Shown in pieces: positions 33,941 to 41,839 of a stretch of 64,000 nucleotides of DNA (positions are counted from its first letter, which is position 1; each line of letters opens with the position of its first letter). The stretch comes from Aureimonas ureilytica (GTDB lineage Bacteria; Pseudomonadota; Alphaproteobacteria; Rhizobiales; Rhizobiaceae). The stretch is taken from assembly GCF_001475935.1 (NCBI RefSeq), contig NZ_LDQA01000013.1, positions 1-64,000 on the forward strand, given 5' to 3'. The notes under the pieces were generated by a model, which ran no database searches, was not told where the DNA came from, and worked only from the letters and a program-made list of their open reading frames with translations. The translations under genes and the position numbers were made by a program.

Positions 33941-35149
33941 TCAGAAGAAGGCCTGGAGACCGGTGACGGCACGGCCGAGGATCAGCGCGTGGACGTCGTG
34001 GGTGCCCTCGTAGGTGTTGACCGTCTCGAGATTGACCATGTGACGGATCACCTGAAACTCCTCCGAAATGCCGTTGCCGCCATGCATGTCGCGGGCGCGG
34101 CGAGCAATCTCCAGCGCCTTGCCGCAGTTGTTGCGCTTGACGATCGAGATCATCTCGGGGGCCGCCTCCGCCTCGTCCAGCAAGCGCCCGACCCGCAGGC
34201 TCGCCTGCAGTCCGAGGGCGATGTCGGTCAGCATGTCGGCGAGGCGCAGCTGAAAGAGCTGCGTCTGCGCCAGCGGGCGACCGAACTGCTTGCGGTCGAG
34301 CCCGTATTGGCGCGCGGCATGGAAGCAGAACTCGGCCGCGCCCATCACGCCCCAGGAAATGCCGTAGCGAGCGCGGTTGAGGCAGCCGAAGGGCCCCTTC
34401 AGGCCCTCGACGTTGGGTAGCAGGGCGTCTTCCGACACCTCGACATCGGAGAGAACGATCTCGCCGGTGATCGAGGCGCGCAACGAGAGCTTGCCGCCGA
34501 TCTTGGGCGCGGAAAGGCCCTTCACGCCCTTCTCCAGCACGAAGCCGCGGATCTTGCCGCCATGGGCCTCGGACTTCGCCCAGACGACGAAGACGTCGGC
34601 GATCGGGGCGTTGGATATCCAGGTCTTGGAGCCGTTCAGCACGTAGCCGCCGTCGGTCTTGCGGGCGACGGTGCGCATGCTGGCAGGGTCGGAGCCGGCG
34701 TCGGGTTCTGTGAGGCCGAAGCAGCCGATCCATTCCCCGCTGGCGAGCTTGGGCAGATACTTGCGGCGCTGCTCCTCCGAGCCGTAGGCGTAGATCGGAT
34801 ACATCACCAGCGAAGACTGCACGCTCATCATCGAGCGGTAGCCGGAGTCGACACGCTCCACCTCGCGCGCGACGAGGCCATAGGCGACGTAGGAGGCGCC
34901 AAGGCCGCCGTATTCCTCCGGGATGGTGACGCCGAGGAGGCCCATCTCGCCCATTTCGCGGAAGATCGCGGGATCGGTCTTCTCCTCGCGATAGGCCTCG
35001 ACGACGCGTGGCTGGAGCCTCTCCTGCGCGAAGGCGCGGGCTCCGTCGCGCAGCATGATCTCCTCGGCGCTGAGCTGACCGTCGAGCCGGAACGGATCCT
35101 CCCAGGAGAAGCGGCCGAGATCGGGTGCGTCCTTGGGCTTCAACGTCAT
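33941..35149 (-). CDS. gcdH: Glutaryl-CoA dehydrogenase
   Basis: A 402-residue acyl-CoA dehydrogenase of the glutaryl-CoA subgroup: [36 protein letters not shown] for FAD and substrate binding, [20 protein letters not shown], and [16 protein letters not shown] with catalytic Glu near 381. It oxidises and decarboxylates glutaryl-CoA to crotonyl-CoA, passing electrons to ETF. ATG 35149 gives [12 protein letters not shown], the usual family start. It leads the operon and is divergent from the LysR gene. Confidence 0.92.
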   Translation of the reverse strand: MTLKPKDAPDLGRFSWEDPFRLDGQLSAEEIMLRDGARAFAQERLQPRVVEAYREEKTDPAIFREMGEMGLLGVTIPEEYGGLGASYVAYGLVAREVERVDSGYRSMMSVQSSLVMYPIYAYGSEEQRRKYLPKLASGEWIGCFGLTEPDAGSDPASMRTVARKTDGGYVLNGSKTWISNAPIADVFVVWAKSEAHGGKIRGFVLEKGVKGLSAPKIGGKLSLRASITGEIVLSDVEVSEDALLPNVEGLKGPFGCLNRARYGISWGVMGAAEFCFHAARQYGLDRKQFGRPLAQTQLFQLRLADMLTDIALGLQASLRVGRLLDEAEAAPEMISIVKRNNCGKALEIARRARDMHGGNGISEEFQVIRHMVNLETVNTYEGTHDVHALILGRAVTGLQAFF

Positions 35150-35328
35150 GACGGCTTCCTCGAAACGTCGCGCGGCTGCGCGCGGACAGACCACCAGACT
35201 AAGCGTGCGACGCGTGGTCTTCCAATGAGTTCGGCTGGCCAAACCATGAGAAAAAGGAATGAACTCGAAGGGGAGGCCGCTTGTCGCGGAACCGTTGCCG
35301 CGCCAAGGGTTGGAGGAGGAGGCCTTTC

Positions 35329-36237
35329 ATGAAACGATCCTTCACGCCCACCTTGTCCGAGCTTCAGGCCTTCGGCGCCTGTGCCGACAGCGGGTCGGTG
35401 ACGGAGGCCGCGCGCCGCCTCGGCCTCACGCAGAGTGCCGTGAGCCGTTCACTGGCCTCGCTCGAAGCTCGGCTCGGCGTCGAACTGTTCCACCGGGTTC
35501 GCAAGCGTCTGGTGATCTCCGATGCCGGCCGCGCCATGCTGCGCGATACGGAGCGGATCCTCGCCGATCTCAACACAGCCGCCCTGACGGTGATGGCCTT
35601 CGGCGACAAGGCCCGCGTGCTACGGCTCGCCGTCCTGCCGACCTTCGGCACGAGCTGGCTGATCCCCAGGCTCGCCGACTTCCATCGTCGCTCGCCCGGT
35701 CTTTCGATCGACCTCGCCGCCCGCCTTGGCCCGGTCGACTTCGAGCGGGAGCCCTTCGACGCGGCCATCCAGCGCACCGAACTCGCGGCACCGGGCACCG
35801 ACGTCGTGCCGTTCCGGGAAGAGACGCTGGTGGCCGTGGCCGCGCCCTCGCTGCTGCCGCCGGGCGGCGGGCCGACCTTGAGCGATGCGGCGATCGCCGG
35901 ACTGCCGCTCCTGCAGCAATCGACCCGGCCGGAACTCTGGCTGGAATGGTTCCGCGACGCAGGGCTCGACCCCGTCGCGATCCTGCGCGGCGCGCGGTTC
36001 GAGCACTTCGGCATGGTGCTGGCCGCCGCGCGCTGCGGTTTGGGCGTTGCCCTCGTGCCGAAGGTCCTCGCCCTCGACGATCTGGCGGAGGGTCGCCTCT
36101 GCCGCGTCTCGGACCGCGAGTTGCCCGGCCCGTCACACTACGCGCTGATCTATCCTGCCCGCAGCCGCGCCAATCCGGCGCTGGCCGTTTTCCGCGAGTG
36201 GATTGAGTCGACGGGGTCTGTTGCGAATAGCGATTAG
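35329..36237 (+). CDS. LysR-type regulator, C-terminus fused to IS6 end
   Basis: A LysR protein of about 302 residues with the N-terminal helix-turn-helix (SELQAFGACADSGSVTEAAR, LGLTQSAVSRSLASLEARLG) and a periplasmic-binding-like effector domain. It is divergent from gcdH over 179 bp and probably controls that operon, as GcdR does elsewhere. A ggaggagg site precedes ATG 35329. The last eight codons and the stop (GSVANSD) lie inside the IS6 end that begins at 36214, so the native terminus has been replaced. It may still be functional. Confidence 0.8.
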   Translation: MKRSFTPTLSELQAFGACADSGSVTEAARRLGLTQSAVSRSLASLEARLGVELFHRVRKRLVISDAGRAMLRDTERILADLNTAALTVMAFGDKARVLRLAVLPTFGTSWLIPRLADFHRRSPGLSIDLAARLGPVDFEREPFDAAIQRTELAAPGTDVVPFREETLVAVAAPSLLPPGGGPTLSDAAIAGLPLLQQSTRPELWLEWFRDAGLDPVAILRGARFEHFGMVLAAARCGLGVALVPKVLALDDLAEGRLCRVSDRELPGPSHYALIYPARSRANPALAVFREWIESTGSVANSD

Positions 36238-37049
36238 GGATGCGAGCCTCGGTGCTCAAGGCGGCTGAAGTCGGGGGCGTAAGGCATGAGTTTGGCGTTC
36301 AAGGGCCGGCATTTTGCGCCCGATATCATCCTGCTCTGTATGCGCTGGTACTGTCGCTATGCCCTCAACTACCGCGACCTCGAGGAGATGATGGCCGAGC
36401 GCCATCTCTCGGTGGATCACACGACGATCTATCGATGGGTTCAGCACTACGCGCCCGAGCTGGACCGCCGCGTCCAGTGGTGCAAACCCCTGCAGACCAA
36501 GACCTGGTACGTCGACGAGACCTATGTGAAGGTCCGAGGCGAATGGATGTATCTCTACCGTGCGATCGGCGACGGTGGCGAGACGCTCGACTTCTATCTC
36601 TCGCAAACCCGTACGACGAAGGCGGCGAAACAGTTTCTCAGCAAGGCTTTGAACCGCTTGCCGCATCACCGGCCTTCGGTGATCTCGACCGACAAGAACC
36701 GGGCCTATAACGAGGCGATCGCCTCGCTGCGCAAGGAAGGACGCCTGCCACCGACCTGCGAGCATCGGCAGGTGAAATTCTTGAACAATCGCCTTGAGTC
36801 AGACCACGGGAAACTGAAGCAGCGGATCCGCCCGGTGCGAGGGTTCAAGTCGCGCAAGACGGCGCACAATACCATTCGCGGGTTCGAGGTGATGCGGATG
36901 TTCCGGAAGGGACAGTTCCGCTCGATGGTCGACAGCTTGGCTGGAGGATCGGAGGCCCGCTACATCGGACGGCTGTTCCAGGTGTTCATCGCCTGACGAA
37001 AGAACATAACGGGATCATTGCGACCAAGTTGGCTATTCGCAACAGACCC
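36214..37049 (+). mobile_element. Complete IS6-family (IS26-like) element
   Basis: An 836-bp element with terminal repeats gggtctgttgcgaatagc (36214) and its complement ending at 37049, containing one transposase. The 8 bp on either side do not match, so it lacks a target duplication, as expected when an IS26-like copy has formed or resolved a cointegrate. It marks the border between the GC-rich glutaryl-CoA block and the region to the right. Confidence 0.9.
36286..36996 (+). CDS. IS6-family transposase
   Basis: A 236-residue DDE transposase: N-terminal FKGRHFAPDIILLCMRWYCR and a helix-turn-helix (RHLSVDHTTIYRWVQHY), then the catalytic residues in TWYVDETYVKVRGEW (D), VISTDKNRAYNEAI (D) and FLNNRLESDHGKLKQRI (E). 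The frame is intact and matches the truncated copy at 16.7-16.9 kb almost residue for residue over the shared part. Probably active. Confidence 0.92.
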   Translation: MSLAFKGRHFAPDIILLCMRWYCRYALNYRDLEEMMAERHLSVDHTTIYRWVQHYAPELDRRVQWCKPLQTKTWYVDETYVKVRGEWMYLYRAIGDGGETLDFYLSQTRTTKAAKQFLSKALNRLPHHRPSVISTDKNRAYNEAIASLRKEGRLPPTCEHRQVKFLNNRLESDHGKLKQRIRPVRGFKSRKTAHNTIRGFEVMRMFRKGQFRSMVDSLAGGSEARYIGRLFQVFIA

Positions 37050-37137
37050 TCCTGAGCCTATATCACCCCTCAGGGTTCTTCAGCATTTGCCTCGGGATGA
37101 GCGCTCGTCTGAGACGCGCCTCGTTACCGGCTGCGGG

Positions 37138-37305
37138 TCAACCGAAATGCTTGTAATAGATTACGATGGCGCAGATGCCTGATACCAGGACAATCCCAAT
37201 CCATCGGATCGTATTCAAGACCCTGACACGTCCGCAGTCTCGGCCGCCGCTCGGGCCAGGATCAAAGCCAGCAATTTGCAGAAGAAATATGATCGCTTCG
37301 AGCAT
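37138..37305 (-). CDS. Small membrane protein, 55 residues
   Basis: The leftward frame reads MLEAIIFLLQIAGFDPGPSG, a charged middle, and a membrane span (about 35-51, IRWIGIVLVSGICAIVIYY) ending KHFG. It has acceptable codon use and stands alone after the IS6 element. A gcggtca sequence precedes the start but is a weak ribosome-binding site. No family is recognised; an alphaproteobacterial orphan is possible. Confidence 0.4.
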   Translation of the reverse strand: MLEAIIFLLQIAGFDPGPSGGRDCGRVRVLNTIRWIGIVLVSGICAIVIYYKHFG

Positions 37306-37450
37306 GTGACCGCCTTTCGCAGACCGATGCTATCCATCACGCATAGCCCTTAACGACCCTCAAGACCTTTCTAGCGGCGGGCTCGCGGCTTTGCCGCTGG
37401 AGGCCGTTTCGGATGCCGTCCGATCTGTGCGCGAGAGCAAACAGCGCGCC

Positions 37451-37960
37451 CTATGGGTGCTGCTTCTCAGTGATGCGCCCCACGCCTAACTGCTTCCGAG
37501 GCGGGAACACGTCATCACTCCAGAAACCCGGTGAACGAATTGGCTCAATGGTCGCAACGTTGTCTACGAGCGAATGGGGGACACCAGCGAGGATACCGTG
37601 GTCGCCGACGTTGGGAATTCGGTCGCAGGACGATACCTCATCCATGTCTATGACAATCTGCGTGACATCAGGGCCACCCGAAATAACAGAGCGCACTTTC
37701 GTGATGATAACGAGCTGAGGAAACGAGCGTTCTACAGACGTCACTTCGACCTCTGCGACGAGGCTGTCAGCAGGCAGCTTAGGAGGGATAGTGGTCGTTA
37801 GATAGAACCTCTCATTGCCATATGTGCAGGCATGAACTGGCTCGCGCATCACGAGGACGGCTGCGACTGCGGCCAAAGCGATTGATGAGGAGCGGTGTCT
37901 CGCACAATAGACGAGTGTCATGATGGCGGACAAAGAAAGAAATCCGAAGCGATTGGCCAT
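37451..37960 (-). CDS. Hypothetical secreted protein
   Basis: A protein of about 169 residues with a signal-peptide-like stretch SSSIALAAVAAVLVMREPVHA followed by CTYGNERFYLTTTIPPKLPA, a possible lipoprotein or plain export site. The mature part is beta-rich (SLVAEVEVTSVERSFPQLVI, GGPDVTQIVIDMDEVSSCD). Starts at 37996, 37960 or 37921 are all possible; the last places the signal peptide near the N-terminus. No family is recognised. Confidence 0.5.
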   Translation of the reverse strand: MANRFGFLSLSAIMTLVYCARHRSSSIALAAVAAVLVMREPVHACTYGNERFYLTTTIPPKLPADSLVAEVEVTSVERSFPQLVIITKVRSVISGGPDVTQIVIDMDEVSSCDRIPNVGDHGILAGVPHSLVDNVATIEPIRSPGFWSDDVFPPRKQLGVGRITEKQHP

Positions 37961-38295
37961 TCTAATGCTGCCCCGTGTTGGTTGCCCCTGGTGCATGCCA
38001 TTTCAGCGTCGGCCGATCTGAGGGCACTCGCGAACTGCGCGCCCGAATTGGATAGGCCGGTTCGCTATCGGCAGGCTGTGCTCACTTCGACACGAGGTAT
38101 CCCAAAGCGAACAGCGCAACCCATGCGGCGACCGCATATCGGACCTGAGAGCCCTCGATAGCGAACTGCTGCAAGGCTCCCCTTCGAGCTTTGCGCTACT
38201 GCGGAAGGGAAGCGAGGCGTAGGTTCTGGGCATCGGAAGAACACGCACATGCCGGCCACCACCGATGAGAGGCCGGGCACGAAAGGCAAGACACC
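37961..38295. other. Gene-free stretch before the DUF1127 gene
   Basis: About 330 bp in which no coherent coding frame, strong hairpin or repeat stands out. It presumably contains the promoter of the small gene that starts at 38296. Confidence 0.4.
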
Positions 38296-38439
38296 ATGTC
38301 CCTCGCTCGCTCCTTCAGCACCTGGCGCCAGTATCGCAACACGGCCGCCAAGCTGAACCGCCTGTCGCAGCGCGAACTCTCGGACCTCGGCATTGCACGC
38401 TCCGACATTCCGGCCATCGCCCGTCAAGCGGTCCGCTAA
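38296..38439 (+). CDS. DUF1127 small protein
   Basis: A 47-residue basic protein: LARSFSTWRQYRNTAAKLNR and LSQRELSDLGIARSDIPAIA, the conserved two-helix core of DUF1127 proteins. Such proteins are common in alphaproteobacteria, where several bind RNA and influence small-RNA turnover and phosphate or carbon regulation. The frame ends in an Arg just before two hairpins. This gene is too short for routine gene finding but the domain match is clear. Confidence 0.85.
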   Translation: MSLARSFSTWRQYRNTAAKLNRLSQRELSDLGIARSDIPAIARQAVR

Positions 38440-38451
38440 GAGTTTTCCTCT

Positions 38452-38485
38452 TTCACTTCAGCTGGTTCTCCCCATCTGAAGTGAA
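38452..38485 (+). terminator. Hairpin downstream of the DUF1127 gene
   Basis: ttcacttcag (38452-38461) pairs perfectly with ctgaagtgaa (38476-38485) across a 14-base loop, 13 bp after the stop. No long T-run follows, so it may stabilise or attenuate the DUF1127 mRNA and not fully terminate it. Confidence 0.5.
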
Positions 38486-38525
38486 CCGGTCGAGCGGTTC
38501 CTCCCACCCTTTGGCTTATCTCAAA

Positions 38526-38562
38526 CGCCCTTGCCGGTCCTCCCCCGGCGAGGGCGCTTTCG
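38526..38562 (+). terminator. Rho-independent terminator
   Basis: cgcccttgccgg (38526-38537) pairs with ccggcgagggcg (38545-38556), 12 bp with one G-T pair, followed by ctttcgttt. This is a standard intrinsic terminator for the DUF1127 transcript. Confidence 0.75.
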
Positions 38563-38668
38563 TTTGCAGACGCCTAGTACCGCTTTCACGAGATCAGGAT
38601 CCCTCTTCAAACAAAAGGGGCGCCGCTCAAAAAGCGACGCCTTGGTGGCTAGAAATCAAACTGAATGT

Positions 38669-39073
38669 TTAGGCGGCGGCAATCGCCTTCTCGATGTCGG
38701 CGCTGGTCTGCCCCGTCAGATCCTTTGAGATTTCGCCGACGAGGGCTTCCTTGAGCTTGGCGTGGTAGTGTTTCCGCATTTCACCAAGCGCCTTGGGCGC
38801 TGCGATGACCACGAGTTTCGTCAGCTTCCCGGAAATGGCCTGATTGTTCAGGATGTCGGTCACCCCAGCCACAAAGCCGTCTTCATCCTGCGTGCTGTCA
38901 TCCGGGTTGGCAGAACTGCTGGCGTGACCTTTGCCCCCGCTCTTGTTGTCGGTGTTAACGGACTCCGTGGGGAGGGCGGTCAGGTTCGGCTGGCCTTCGT
39001 CGCCGCTGTTGCGGAACAGGCTGAGTTTCTGACCATCGACCACTGCAACCGTCGCGCCGCTGGGGAGCTGCAT
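38669..39073 (-). CDS. Host attachment family protein
   Basis: A 134-residue protein of the Host_attach family (PF10116-type, named from an Agrobacterium protein needed for attachment to plant cells). It begins with a beta strand pair (SGATVAVVDGQKLSLFRNSG), has a charged linker and ends in the conserved helical part (KLVVIAAPKALGEMRKHYHA, EALVGEISKDLTGQ). Related domains resemble release-factor-like folds, so the attachment role may be indirect. It stands alone. Confidence 0.8.
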   Translation of the reverse strand: MQLPSGATVAVVDGQKLSLFRNSGDEGQPNLTALPTESVNTDNKSGGKGHASSSANPDDSTQDEDGFVAGVTDILNNQAISGKLTKLVVIAAPKALGEMRKHYHAKLKEALVGEISKDLTGQTSADIEKAIAAA

Positions 39074-39172
39074 CGCTTATCTCCGTTCTGATGGACAGCG
39101 AATATCGCTGCCTTTAAGCGAACTTAACGTCGTGCGCGCTTCATCGCTCCAAGCTAATCGATGCTCTACAGG

Positions 39173-39442
39173 TCAGAAGCGTCGTCGCATCGCAGGCGGC
39201 GCCTTCCATTGCGCCAAGCTCTCACGCTCCAGCTTGTCCAGAAGCGTGTAACGGACATAGGTGGACCGTGTTCGGCAGCCTGAACACCGCCAGTTCAGCG
39301 CCTCAATGTCGGCACCGGGCGCGATGAACCCTTGGAAATCAAGGCAGCGATAGATGGTCCGCGCGTTGCAGGGATCGCAGCGTATGACGATGCCCAAGCC
39401 CTTGCGCAGCCCTTCCTCGAAACTCCGTATCGCCTGCACCAT
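39173..39442 (-). CDS. Small zinc-ribbon-like hypothetical protein
   Basis: An 89-residue protein with two paired Cys sites, RCDPCNARTIYRC and WRCSGCRTRSTY, consistent with a zinc ribbon. The rest is basic and ends MRRRF. Zinc ribbons of this size bind nucleic acid or act in protein contacts; nothing more specific can be said. It is a single leftward gene with no obvious operon partner. Confidence 0.6.
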   Translation of the reverse strand: MVQAIRSFEEGLRKGLGIVIRCDPCNARTIYRCLDFQGFIAPGADIEALNWRCSGCRTRSTYVRYTLLDKLERESLAQWKAPPAMRRRF

Positions 39443-39544
39443 GCGCGGACCCCATTCCTAATTCTGTGAACAAAATAGGAACATCGTCTTTCCAGCAAGG
39501 CCGTTCGGAGTCATGGTCGGCGCACTGATTCATGAGGCGGGGCC

Positions 39545-39742
39545 ATGTCGAGAATTGCAGAACGGATCACGGACCTGTCGTTGAAGGACGATCTGGACGA
39601 GGCGATTGACGAAGCCATCCGCACTTGCGGCGGTGACGCCCGTGTCGCGGTCGGCGCGTTAATCCTGGGGCAGCGCTCGTTGCAGGAAGCCTATTCCGAA
39701 CGGATTTCCGCTGGCTACGTCAGGCGAGGGCTCGCGAAATGA
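39545..39742 (+). CDS. Small acidic protein upstream of DUF3572
   Basis: A 65-residue helical protein (ITDLSLKDDLDEAIDEAIRT, ARVAVGALILGQRSLQEAY). It overlaps the DUF3572 gene by 4 bp (ATGA at 39739), so the two are coupled. It starts 10 bp or less after a gcggggcc stretch. Function unknown; the conserved pairing is the evidence that it is real. Confidence 0.6.
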   Translation: MSRIAERITDLSLKDDLDEAIDEAIRTCGGDARVAVGALILGQRSLQEAYSERISAGYVRRGLAK

Positions 39743-40038
39743 TCCGTGAGGGCAAACGACCCGTTGGCTCGGGCAAGGACGCGGAAACGATCGGGATCGA
39801 CGCCCTGTCGTTCCTGGCTGGCAATGGCGAGCTTCTCACGCGCTTTCTGGACCTGACGGGCCTGACGATCGAGCAGCTCCGCACGGAAGCGACCAAACCC
39901 GCCTTCTTTGTCGGGTTGCTCGATTTCATCCTGGGACACGAGCCGACGCTCATGGACTTCGCCAATGCGGCCGAACTGGACCCCGCAGAGGTCGCGTTGG
40001 CCCGCGAGCGCCTCGCCAACCGTCAAAGCGCAACCTAA
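39739..40038 (+). CDS. DUF3572 family protein
   Basis: A 99-residue protein with the DUF3572 pattern: IGIDALSFLAGNGELLTRFL, LTGLTIEQLRTEATKPAFFV, GLLDFILGHEPTLMDFANAA and LDPAEVALARERL. The family is largely confined to alphaproteobacteria and has no assigned function. It is coupled to the preceding small gene. The full expected length is present. Confidence 0.85.
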   Translation: MIREGKRPVGSGKDAETIGIDALSFLAGNGELLTRFLDLTGLTIEQLRTEATKPAFFVGLLDFILGHEPTLMDFANAAELDPAEVALARERLANRQSAT

Positions 40039-40109
40039 ACGATCCTTGTGTTGCATCCTCTGCGCGTATGGGGCTTCCTACATGCTGATGGCGCAGCACA
40101 AGGGCTCTC

Positions 40110-40505
40110 ATGGACGACCTTCCAGAAAGCCGAGAGATCGATATCCATCTGGGGCGCAGGCTGCGCGAACTGCGCCAGCGTGCCGGTCTACCCATGTCTA
40201 TGCTGGGTGAGCAGCTGGGTCTGAGTCATCAGCAGATTTACAAATATGAGTCCGGCGCGAACCGACTTTCCACTAGCGGGCTGGTTCGTCTGGCTCGCGT
40301 GCTTGGGGCTGATGTTCCTGATTTTTTCGAAGGGCTTCCGGGCTTCTCGTTCTCGGGAAAGGGTGCGGAAGTTTTGCAGGACCCGCATTCGAGTGTTGAA
40401 ACCGTACCCATCGATCATTTGCCTCCCGTCATCCAGAAGCGACTGGCTGACCTCGTTGACGCAATCGTGAAGTCGTCTGAACGAGATGCTCTACAGGACC
40501 AATAG
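40110..40505 (+). CDS. XRE-family helix-turn-helix regulator
   Basis: A 131-residue protein with an N-terminal HTH_3 domain (about 12-66: LGRRLRELRQRAGLPMSMLG, LGLSHQQIYKYESGANRLST) and a C-terminal region with ALQDQ ending. The size and layout match the stand-alone XRE regulators common in Rhizobiales that carry SHQQIYKYESGANR. Target genes are unknown; the coupled hypothetical at 40582 lies 76 bp downstream. Confidence 0.8.
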   Translation: MDDLPESREIDIHLGRRLRELRQRAGLPMSMLGEQLGLSHQQIYKYESGANRLSTSGLVRLARVLGADVPDFFEGLPGFSFSGKGAEVLQDPHSSVETVPIDHLPPVIQKRLADLVDAIVKSSERDALQDQ

Positions 40506-40581
40506 CCTTCTCACGAAATAACAACTTGTGCGCCATATTTTCAAGAAAGGGTAATTTGAGCGTGTGGCGAACGGGTGTGCT

Positions 40582-40752
40582 ATGGGCGAAGCGAATGAGA
40601 AAGATGCAGAGCGTTCGTTGATCAATGTGGCATTGAGCCATCTCGACTCTGCCATGCGTGAAATGGCTCTGGCTCGCCAGATGATCGATTACGTCGTGAA
40701 CAACACCAATCCGGCAGAACTGCCTTCTGAGGAGCAACTGCAGGGAGGCTAG
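40582..40752 (+). CDS. Small hypothetical protein
   Basis: A 56-residue acidic helical protein (EKDAERSLINVALSHLDSAM, REMALARQMIDYVVNNTNPA). ATG 40582 is preferred over the GTG at 40564. It lies just downstream of the XRE gene and its stop overlaps, tail to tail, the stop of the SRAP gene. Function unknown. Confidence 0.5.
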   Translation: MGEANEKDAERSLINVALSHLDSAMREMALARQMIDYVVNNTNPAELPSEEQLQGG

Positions 40753-41405
40753 ACCTCGCTGTCGTTCCGCTGTCCCCGCGCCACGATCCGCAACGCATCA
40801 TCGGGCAGAGGCCGCTGGAGCGCTGACGCATCTTTCCAGTCGGAACGCAGCCAGATCTCGAACTCGTCCGGCTCCGTCAGGATCACCGGCATAGCTTTGG
40901 GATGGATCGGCCCGACCACGCCGTTCGGTTCGGTGGTCAGAAAGCCGTAGGCGTCCACCGTCACCTCGCCCTCCGCCTTCTTCCGCGTGCTCGTCCACTG
41001 CGTCCAGAGGCCTGCAAAGGCCATCAGAGGGCGCTCCTCGTTGGCTGCGAACCAGACCGGCACCTTCTTGCCGTTCTCGTCCGTGTCGTATTCGGAGAAG
41101 CTGGTGAACGGCACGAGGCACCGATGCGCTGGCCCCAGCCAGCGACGCCAATGCGGCGAGGCCGTGTTGCGGATATTGGTGACGCCTGGGTCGGTCGCCT
41201 TGCCCTTCAGGGCGAAGGCGGGAGATGGCATCCCCCAGCGCGCCATCGCCAATTCTCGCTCGCCCTCCACGATCCGCACAATTGGCGCGGCCTGATCGGG
41301 GAAAATGCCGGGCATGGGTGGCAGATTGCCTGTCCTGTCCTTCATCGCCCGCGTAAACGCCAGGATCGCGGCTTGGCCTTTGGTCAAGGAGTAGAGGTTG
41401 CACAT
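40749..41405 (-). CDS. SRAP/YedK-type abasic-site processing protein
   Basis: A 218-residue SOS response-associated peptidase family protein. Cys2 follows the initiator Met (MCNLYSLTKG) and would form the thiazolidine crosslink to an abasic site after Met removal. TNIRNTASPHWRRWL, CLVPFTSFSEYD (Glu position) and HPKAMPVIL (His) match the family active-site segments, although CLVP-ADGFYEW is replaced by FTSFSEYD. ATG 41405 is required to put Cys at position 2. Expected to protect abasic sites in single-stranded DNA. Confidence 0.85.
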   Translation of the reverse strand: MCNLYSLTKGQAAILAFTRAMKDRTGNLPPMPGIFPDQAAPIVRIVEGERELAMARWGMPSPAFALKGKATDPGVTNIRNTASPHWRRWLGPAHRCLVPFTSFSEYDTDENGKKVPVWFAANEERPLMAFAGLWTQWTSTRKKAEGEVTVDAYGFLTTEPNGVVGPIHPKAMPVILTEPDEFEIWLRSDWKDASALQRPLPDDALRIVARGQRNDSEV

Positions 41406-41539
41406 GGTCCCGCTCCAGCGTCTGCGAACGTCTCGCTCCGAACATATGGAAGAGTGGATAAAGCGCCACGCGGCCCCTCTCGCCCCATAGACAACCTCGG
41501 GGCGTGAAGACACAATCCTGCCTTAATCGGGAGGAGCTT

Positions 41540-41839
41540 ATGGGACGCTTCAGTTTCGCGGCATTGGTCGCCTTCTTCATGCTCGCTAGCGGTCCAGTTC
41601 ATGCGGTGGAGGCGACGCCGATCCATCCAGAGCAGTCTGGTTCAATCCTCGCTCAGCTTGAGACTTACCGCGTCGCGGCTGGCAGGACATGCAAATCGAT
41701 ATCGACGTGCCGAGAGGCTGTAGAGCTCTGGTGCAGCGGCTACAGGCGAGCTGATGGGGATGGAGACGGCATCCCCTGTGAAACGGTCTGCCATTCGAAG
41801 GCGGAGGTCGATAGGATTAGGGCTGAAATCGGATGCTGA
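41540..41839 (+). CDS. Secreted excalibur-domain protein
   Basis: A 99-residue exported protein. A signal peptide (about 1-22, FAALVAFFMLASGPVHA) precedes a Cys-rich part ending in YRRADGDGDGIPCETVC, the DxDxDGxxCE calcium-binding pattern of excalibur domains, often seen in secreted nuclease-related proteins. A gggaggag site supports ATG 41540. Its last 7 bp overlap the next gene, indicating coupled translation with the ClpP-like protein. Confidence 0.75.
   Translation: MGRFSFAALVAFFMLASGPVHAVEATPIHPEQSGSILAQLETYRVAAGRTCKSISTCREAVELWCSGYRRADGDGDGIPCETVCHSKAEVDRIRAEIGC

Noticed and set aside
37434-37455. gagcaaacagcgc, identical to 13 bases of the candidate oriT
   Set aside because: The match ends after 13 bases, lacks the hairpin and no relaxase gene is nearby, so it is taken as chance.
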